Both the position numbers and the translations under genes were made by a program. The notes beneath the pieces were generated by a model. The model was not told the origin of the DNA, did not search any database, and was given only the letters and a program-made list of their open reading frames with translations. Source: Streptomyces sp. NBC_01549 (GTDB taxonomy: Bacteria; Actinomycetota; Actinomycetes; Streptomycetales; Streptomycetaceae). From it: a stretch of DNA of 64,000 nt. Position 1 is the first letter of the stretch, and every line of letters starts with the position of its first letter. Of this stretch, positions 59,379 to 64,000 are shown one piece after another. The stretch covers positions 6,903,001 through 6,967,000 of the forward strand of contig NZ_JAPEPW010000001.1 in assembly GCF_026339955.1 (NCBI RefSeq), written 5' to 3'.

Positions 59379-61163
59379 ATGGCACCGAAGACGAAGGCGG
59401 CCGGAGACGGTAGCGGCCTGATGGAGATGGCCTGGGACCCGATCACGAGGATCGTGGGCAGCCTGGGCATCCACACGAAGATCGACTTCAAGCAGAAGCG
59501 GGTCGCGGAGTGCTACAGCACCTCGTCCGTCTTCCGCGGCTACAGCGTCTTCATGCGCGGCAAGGACCCCCGCGACGCGCACTTCATCACCAGCCGCATC
59601 TGCGGGATCTGCGGGGACAACCACGCGACCTGTTCGGTGTACACGCAGAACATGGCGTACGGCGTGAAGCCCCCGAACCTCGCCGAGTGGATCATCAACC
59701 TCGGCGAGTCCGCGGAGTACATGTTCGACCACAACATCTTCCAGGAGAACCTGGTCGGGGTCGACTACTGCGAGAAGATGGTCAAGGAGACCAACCCGGG
59801 CGTCCTCGAACTCGCCGAGCGCACCGAGGCGCCGCACGCCGCCGAGCACGGATACCGCACCATCGCCGACATCATGCGGTCCCTGAACCCCCTCGAGGGC
59901 GAGTTCTACCGTGAGGCGCTCCAGGTGAGCCGCTACACCCGGGAGATGTTCTGCCTCATGGAGGGCCGCCATGTGCACCCCTCCACGCTCTACCCGGGCG
60001 GCGTCGGCACCATCGCCTCCGTCCAGCTCTTCACGGACTACCTCAGCCGGCTGATGCGCTACGTCGAGTTCATGAAGCGCGTCGTCCCCCTCCACGACGA
60101 CCTGTTCGACTTCTTCTACGAGGCCCTGCCCGGGTACGAGGAAGTGGGGCGCCGGCGGGTGCTGCTCGGTTGCTGGGGCGCGCTCAACGACCCCGAGTAC
60201 TGCGACTTCACCTACGCCAACATGACGGACTGGGGCCGGCGGATGTTCGTCACCCCCGGCGTGATCGTCGACGGCAAGCTCGTCACCAACGACCTCACCA
60301 AGATCAACCTCGGCATCCGCATCCTGCTGGGCAGTTCGTACTACGAGGACTGGGAGGGCCAGGAGCAGTTCGTCACCCACGACCCGCTCGGCAACCCGGT
60401 CGACCCGCGCCACCCGTGGAACCAGCACACCATCCCCGCCCCGCAGAAGCGGAACTTCGACGACAAGTACAGCTGGGTCATGTCGCCCCGCTGGTTCGAC
60501 GGCAAGGAGCACCTCGCCCTCGACACCGGCGGCGGCCCCATCGCCCGCCTGTGGTCCACCGCCCTGTCGGGCCTCGTCGACACGGGCTATGTGAAGGCGA
60601 CCGGCCACAGCGTGGTCATCAACCTGCCGCGCACCATGACCAAGCCCGAGACCACCTTCGAATGGCAGATCCCGCGCTGGAGCAACGCGCTGGAACGCAA
60701 CCGCGCGCGCACCTACTTCCAGGCCTACACCGCCGCCGTCGCCCTGCACTTCGCGGAGAAGGCGCTGGAGGAGGTCCGCGCCGGACGCACCCAGACCTGG
60801 GAGAAGTTCGAGGTGCCCGACGAGAGCATCGGCGTCGGCTTCACCGAGGCGGTCCGCGGTGTGCTCTCCCATCACATGGTGATCCGCGACGGCAAGATCG
60901 CCAACTACCACCCGTACCCGCCGACCCCGTGGAACGCCAGCACCCGGGACACCTACGGCACGCCCGGCCCGTACGAGGACGCCGTGCAGAACACGCCGAT
61001 CTTCGAGGAGAACTCCCCGGAGAACTTCAAGGGCATCGACATCATGCGCGCCGTCCGCAGCTTCGACCCCTGTCTGCCGTGCGGCGTGCACATGTACGTC
61101 GGTGGCGGCAAGACCGTCCAGAAGATGCACATGCCCACCGGCCTGAGCGGACTGGGCGGATGA
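59379..61163 (+). CDS. hhyL: NiFe hydrogenase large subunit, group 1h
   Basis: Catalytic subunit of 594 residues that oxidises hydrogen at atmospheric concentration in relatives. Nickel ligands are visible in the N-terminal R-I-C75-G-I-C78-G-D-N-H and C-terminal D-P-C565-L-P-C568-G-V-H571. The 23 residues after His571 would be removed by a maturation endopeptidase, which is not encoded within the window. The stop overlaps the next start (ATGA). Confidence 0.95.
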   Translation: MAPKTKAAGDGSGLMEMAWDPITRIVGSLGIHTKIDFKQKRVAECYSTSSVFRGYSVFMRGKDPRDAHFITSRICGICGDNHATCSVYTQNMAYGVKPPNLAEWIINLGESAEYMFDHNIFQENLVGVDYCEKMVKETNPGVLELAERTEAPHAAEHGYRTIADIMRSLNPLEGEFYREALQVSRYTREMFCLMEGRHVHPSTLYPGGVGTIASVQLFTDYLSRLMRYVEFMKRVVPLHDDLFDFFYEALPGYEEVGRRRVLLGCWGALNDPEYCDFTYANMTDWGRRMFVTPGVIVDGKLVTNDLTKINLGIRILLGSSYYEDWEGQEQFVTHDPLGNPVDPRHPWNQHTIPAPQKRNFDDKYSWVMSPRWFDGKEHLALDTGGGPIARLWSTALSGLVDTGYVKATGHSVVINLPRTMTKPETTFEWQIPRWSNALERNRARTYFQAYTAAVALHFAEKALEEVRAGRTQTWEKFEVPDESIGVGFTEAVRGVLSHHMVIRDGKIANYHPYPPTPWNASTRDTYGTPGPYEDAVQNTPIFEENSPENFKGIDIMRAVRSFDPCLPCGVHMYVGGGKTVQKMHMPTGLSGLGG

Positions 61164-61771
61164 GCGCGGGCACGACCATCGACACGACCAAGGCGGCACC
61201 GGCGGTCGACGCGGTGCGCACCGGGCAGCGGATCGAGGACGTACTCGACCGGCTCGCCACCACCGGTGACCCGGCCACCCGCGCGGCGGCCGAGGAACTC
61301 GTCCAGGCCCTCATGGACTTCTACGGGGCGGGCCTGGCCCGGATGCTCCAGCTGCTGTCCGCGCCCGTGGGCGGCAGTTCCCCCGGTGACCCCCTGGCGG
61401 GGCTGCTCGGCGACGAACTGGTCGCGAGTCTCCTCGTCCTGCACGACCTGCACCCGGAGGACCGGTCGACCCGCATCACCCGCGCGCTCGACAGCGTCCG
61501 CGACCACGAACTGGACGTCGTGGACTTCGACGAGGACACGGGCACCCTCCGGCTGCGGGCGGCCGGAGGAGGCGGATGCGGCTGCGCGGCGAGCGGTACG
61601 ACGGCCCAGCAGGCGGCCGAGGGCGCGCTCGCCTGCTTCGCGCCGGAGGTCACGGCGGTCGAGGTACAGGACGCCGACCGGTCGAGGGAACCCACGCTGC
61701 TCCAGATCGGCACCGGCCCCGGGACCCGCGCCGGCACCACCGCCCGCCCGGCCCCGGCGAAGACCCCGTGA
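61160..61771 (+). CDS. NifU-domain-like hydrogenase-associated protein
   Basis: A 203-residue protein. Central and C-terminal parts resemble a NifU C-terminal domain (R-A-L-D-S-V-R-D-H-E-L-D-V-V-D-F), followed by G-G-G-G-C-G-C-A-A-S, an unusual Gly/Cys loop that could bind an Fe-S cluster. The tail is Pro/Thr rich. It overlaps both hhyL and the next gene by four bases, so it is clearly part of the hydrogenase operon. An electron-carrier or cluster-delivery role is inferred. Confidence 0.7.
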   Translation: MSAGTTIDTTKAAPAVDAVRTGQRIEDVLDRLATTGDPATRAAAEELVQALMDFYGAGLARMLQLLSAPVGGSSPGDPLAGLLGDELVASLLVLHDLHPEDRSTRITRALDSVRDHELDVVDFDEDTGTLRLRAAGGGGCGCAASGTTAQQAAEGALACFAPEVTAVEVQDADRSREPTLLQIGTGPGTRAGTTARPAPAKTP

Positions 61772-62424
61772 GCGCGCCCCCGGCCCCCCGCCCGGCCACG
61801 CGCGGCTCCGGGCTGCGCAGGTTCCTGACCGGCCGTGAACCGCGGTCGGAGCGCTGCGGGCTGTGCGCGGTGGCGGTGGACGAGGCACGCCACCGCCACC
61901 TGGTGGACACCGAGCACCGGGCCATCGTCTGCGCCTGTACGCCCTGCGCCCTGCTGATGGAACAGCCGGGCGCCGCCCTCGGCCGCTTCCGCGCGGTCCC
62001 GGACCGCTGTCTCACCGACCCGGACCACCACCTCGACGAGGGTGCCTGGGAGGCGCTGCAGATCCCGGTCGGCGTCGCCTTCTTCTTCCGCAACGCCGCG
62101 CTCGACCGGCTGGTGGCCCTCTACCCGAGCCCGGCCGGGGCCACCGAGAGCGAACTCGATCCGGCGACCTGGACCGCTGTCCTCGGCGACAGCCGTCTCG
62201 CCGAACTGCTCGAACCCGATGTGGAGGCGCTGCTGCTGCGCCGTCACGAGGGCCGCTGCGAGTGCTATCTCGTGCCCGTCGACATCTGCTACGAACTCGT
62301 GGGCCGGATGCGCCTGTTGTGGCAGGGCTTCGACGGCGGCGCCGAGGCCCGCGCCGCCCTCGACGCCTTCTTCGAGCACCTCGGCCGACGCGCCCGCCCC
62401 GTCCGCGAGGAGGGCCCGGCGTGA
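61768..62424 (+). CDS. DUF5947-like hydrogenase-associated protein
   Basis: A 218-residue soluble protein with a zinc-finger-like cysteine pattern C-G-L-C-A-V near residue 30 and C-A-C-T-P-C-A-L near residue 55. Further motifs are F-F-F-R-N-A-A-L-D-R-L and R-R-H-E-G-R-C-E-C-Y-L-V-P. I associate this pattern with DUF5947, seen next to actinobacterial hydrogenases. GTG 61768 and the stop at 62424 overlap both neighbours. A maturation or assembly role is inferred only from context. Confidence 0.65.
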   Translation: MSAPPAPRPATRGSGLRRFLTGREPRSERCGLCAVAVDEARHRHLVDTEHRAIVCACTPCALLMEQPGAALGRFRAVPDRCLTDPDHHLDEGAWEALQIPVGVAFFFRNAALDRLVALYPSPAGATESELDPATWTAVLGDSRLAELLEPDVEALLLRRHEGRCECYLVPVDICYELVGRMRLLWQGFDGGAEARAALDAFFEHLGRRARPVREEGPA

Positions 62425-63119
62425 CGGAGTTCGCCTTCACCTGCACCGGTGTGCGCGCCGACCGGTTCGCCGCCGGACCGACCCTGGTCTTCCAACTGCG
62501 CATCACCGCGACCGGCGATCAACCGGTCCACGCCATGGCCCTGCGCTGCCAGATCCGCATCGAGCCCGCCAAGCGCGGCTACGAGACCGCGGAGGCCGAC
62601 GGGCTCGCCGACCTCTTCGGTGAGCGCTCGCGCTGGGGCAGCACCCTCCAGCCGGTGCAGTTCGCCCAGGTCTCCGTCATGGTCCCCGCCTTCACCGGAG
62701 AGACCGAGACGGACCTCGTCGTACCGTGCACGTACGACATGGACATCGCCGCGACCCGCTACTTCGCCGCGCTGACCGGCGGCGAGGTGCCACTGCTGAT
62801 GCTGTTCTCCGGCACGGCGTTCACCGGAGCGGGCGGCTTCCGCGTCGAACCCGTCCCATGGGACCGGGAGGCGGTCTTCCGGATGCCGGTGGCCACCTGG
62901 CGGGAGATGGTCGAACAGCACTTCCCCGGCTGCGGCTGGATCCGGCTGCCCCGCGACACCATGGACGCCCTGCTCGCCTTCCGCTCCCGACGGGCCCTGC
63001 CCTCCTGGGAAGCGACCGTGCGGGCCCTGCTCGACGAGAACGGCGGGGCGGCCCCCGCACCACCCCGAAGATTCAGTCTCACCGGCATCACCAGCACCAC
63101 CGGAAGGACCGCTCCGTGA
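62421..63119 (+). CDS. DUF6084-like hydrogenase-associated protein
   Basis: A 232-residue protein without membrane helix or signal peptide. It starts with a beta-sandwich-like region (F-A-F-T-C-T-G-V-R-A, P-V-H-A-M-A-L-R-C-Q-I-R-I-E-P). W-R-E-M-V-E-Q-H-F-P-G-C-G-W follows in the second half. Pattern fits DUF6084, a family I know only from hydrogenase neighbourhoods. GTG 62421 overlaps the preceding stop, and its own stop overlaps the next GTG. Confidence 0.65.
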   Translation: MTEFAFTCTGVRADRFAAGPTLVFQLRITATGDQPVHAMALRCQIRIEPAKRGYETAEADGLADLFGERSRWGSTLQPVQFAQVSVMVPAFTGETETDLVVPCTYDMDIAATRYFAALTGGEVPLLMLFSGTAFTGAGGFRVEPVPWDREAVFRMPVATWREMVEQHFPGCGWIRLPRDTMDALLAFRSRRALPSWEATVRALLDENGGAAPAPPRRFSLTGITSTTGRTAP

Positions 63120-64000
63120 GCGTGACCACGTTCGCCCCGGAGACCGAGGCCCGCCTCGCCCTCGCCCGGCAGGTGGCCGACGCCGTCCTCTTCGAGGGCT
63201 ATGTGCTCTACCCGTACCGTGCCTCGGCGGCCAAGAACCGGCTGCGCTGGCAGTTCGGCGTACTCGTCCCGCCCGCCTGGGGCGCCGACTGCGAGGAGTA
63301 CGACTTCCAGCACACCGAATGCCTGATGGAACCCAAGGCGGACGCCAGCCTCGCGGTCGAGCTGCGCTTCCTGCGCGCCCGGCGCCGCACGGTCCAGCAG
63401 GCGCGTCCGGACGGCGGCTTCGACACGGTCCCCGAACTACGGCTCGGGGACCGGACCCTGGTCCCCTGGGACGAGGGAACGGAAGAACGCGTCGAGGCGG
63501 TCGTGCCGGTCGGCGAACTCTTGGGCGACGGCGTCAGGGTCCCCTTCGACCGACCGGCAGGTGAGGACACCGAGCCCGTCCTCGACGAGACCGGCCGCGT
63601 CGTCGGCCGGATGGTCCGCCGCTACGAGGAGACGAGCGGCGTACTCCGGTTGTCCGCGAGCGAACTCGACGGCCCCTACCGCGTACTGCGGCTGACCACC
63701 ATCGTCGAGAACACCAGCACCTGGACACCCCCGGACGGCACGGCGGCCGACCGGGACGCGGCGCTCCCGCGCTCCCTGGTCGCCGCCCACCTCCTCATGG
63801 GGCTGAGCGCGGGATCGTTCCTGTCGATGACGGATCCCCCCGAGTGGGCGAAGCGCGCGGTCGCGTCCTGCCGCAATCTGCACACCTGGCCCGTACTCGC
63901 CGGCGAACCGGGGCGCGGGGACGTGGTGCTGTCCTCGCCGATCATCCTGGAGGACCACCCGGCCATCGCGCCGGAGAGCCCCGGGGCCCTGTACGACGCC
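63116..64000 (+). CDS. hydrogenase-operon protein of unknown function, 3' end cut by window
   Basis: Open frame from GTG 63116 to the window edge, at least 295 residues with no stop. It opens V-T-T-F-A-P-E-T-E-A-R-L-A-L-A and contains F-E-G-Y-V-L-Y-P-Y-R-A-S, D-F-Q-H-T-E-C and L-L-M-G-L-S-A-G-S-F. No recognised domain. The GTGA overlap with the DUF6084-like gene shows that it is the fifth coupled gene after hhyS. Function may be hydrogenase maturation, assembly or electron delivery. Confidence 0.7.
   Translation, partial: MSVTTFAPETEARLALARQVADAVLFEGYVLYPYRASAAKNRLRWQFGVLVPPAWGADCEEYDFQHTECLMEPKADASLAVELRFLRARRRTVQQARPDGGFDTVPELRLGDRTLVPWDEGTEERVEAVVPVGELLGDGVRVPFDRPAGEDTEPVLDETGRVVGRMVRRYEETSGVLRLSASELDGPYRVLRLTTIVENTSTWTPPDGTAADRDAALPRSLVAAHLLMGLSAGSFLSMTDPPEWAKRAVASCRNLHTWPVLAGEPGRGDVVLSSPIILEDHPAIAPESPGALYDA

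Noticed and set aside
59265..61199. 644-residue minus-strand frame antisense to the hydrogenase large subunit
   Set aside because: Shadow frame; the plus strand shows both nickel-ligand motifs.
1..64000. CRISPR arrays, tRNA or rRNA genes, insertion sequences, integrases
   Set aside because: No regularly spaced repeats with unique spacers, no tRNA cloverleaf or rRNA-like sequence and no transposase or integrase motifs were recognised by eye on either strand.

Overview
The window is high-GC actinobacterial chromosome, most likely Streptomyces. The evidence is the strong third-position GC bias, GTG/TTG starts, overlapping stop/start operons, a WhiB-like protein, GAF-ANTAR and SpoIIE/HATPase signalling proteins, a LAXTG-type wall-anchored protein, F420-type oxidoreductases and a group 1h (actinobacterial) NiFe hydrogenase. 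No rRNA, tRNA, CRISPR array, insertion sequence or phage module was seen. The two ends cut through genes: a substrate-binding lipoprotein at the left and a hydrogenase-operon gene at the right.

Layout. 1-5.2 kb: branched-chain-amino-acid-type ABC importer (binding protein, LivH, LivM) followed by a GAF/PucR-type regulator. 5.3-8.8 kb: heterodimeric ABC exporter whose two subunits carry complementary degenerate ATPase motifs. 8.9-11.9 kb: remnant of a dimethylformamidase-like gene and a secreted GH92 mannosidase with a LacI-type operator. 12.1-14.7 kb: a secreted peptidoglycan-binding protein divergent from two membrane-anchored helix-turn-helix proteins, one with the same peptidoglycan-binding domain outside the membrane. 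14.8-20.3 kb: VOC protein, RpiB-like isomerase, an SDR / acyl-CoA-dehydrogenase-like / 2-hydroxyacid dehydrogenase operon, and a TetX-like monooxygenase with striking upstream repeats. 20.9-25.7 kb: IolE-like isomerase, PhyH dioxygenase and LacI regulator among three decayed genes. 26-27.1 kb: cobalamin riboswitch and cbtBA cobalt transporter. 27.7-30.3 kb: wall protein, VOC protein and WYL regulator. 30.4-36.2 kb: multidomain SpoIIE phosphatase, IclR regulator, membrane SpoIIE phosphatase and secreted CAP protein. 36.6-44.2 kb: phenylacetate catabolism, with paaABCDE, paaI and paaK intact but the lower-pathway genes reduced to a chain of fragments. 44.2-47.6 kb: broken MarR and permease genes, TetR regulator with divergent quinone-oxidoreductase-like gene, secreted SnoaL-like protein. 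47.9-53.4 kb: a second membrane SpoIIE phosphatase, small proteins, GAF-ANTAR, WhiB and two HATPase anti-sigma-like proteins. 53.5-56.2 kb: F420-type LLM oxidoreductase and GH43 xylosidase. 56.3-64 kb: hypX, hydrogenase small and large subunits, and four coupled accessory genes.

How genes work together. PaaK activates phenylacetate, PaaABCDE epoxidises the CoA thioester and PaaI rescues CoA, but the ring-opening and beta-oxidation steps encoded beside them are destroyed. The hydrogenase block couples HypX (CO ligand supply) to HhyS/HhyL and to accessory proteins that overlap by stop/start codons, suggesting one transcript for atmospheric hydrogen oxidation. The many SpoIIE phosphatases and HATPase proteins point to partner-switching control of sigma factors, although no sigma factor or STAS antagonist lies in the window.
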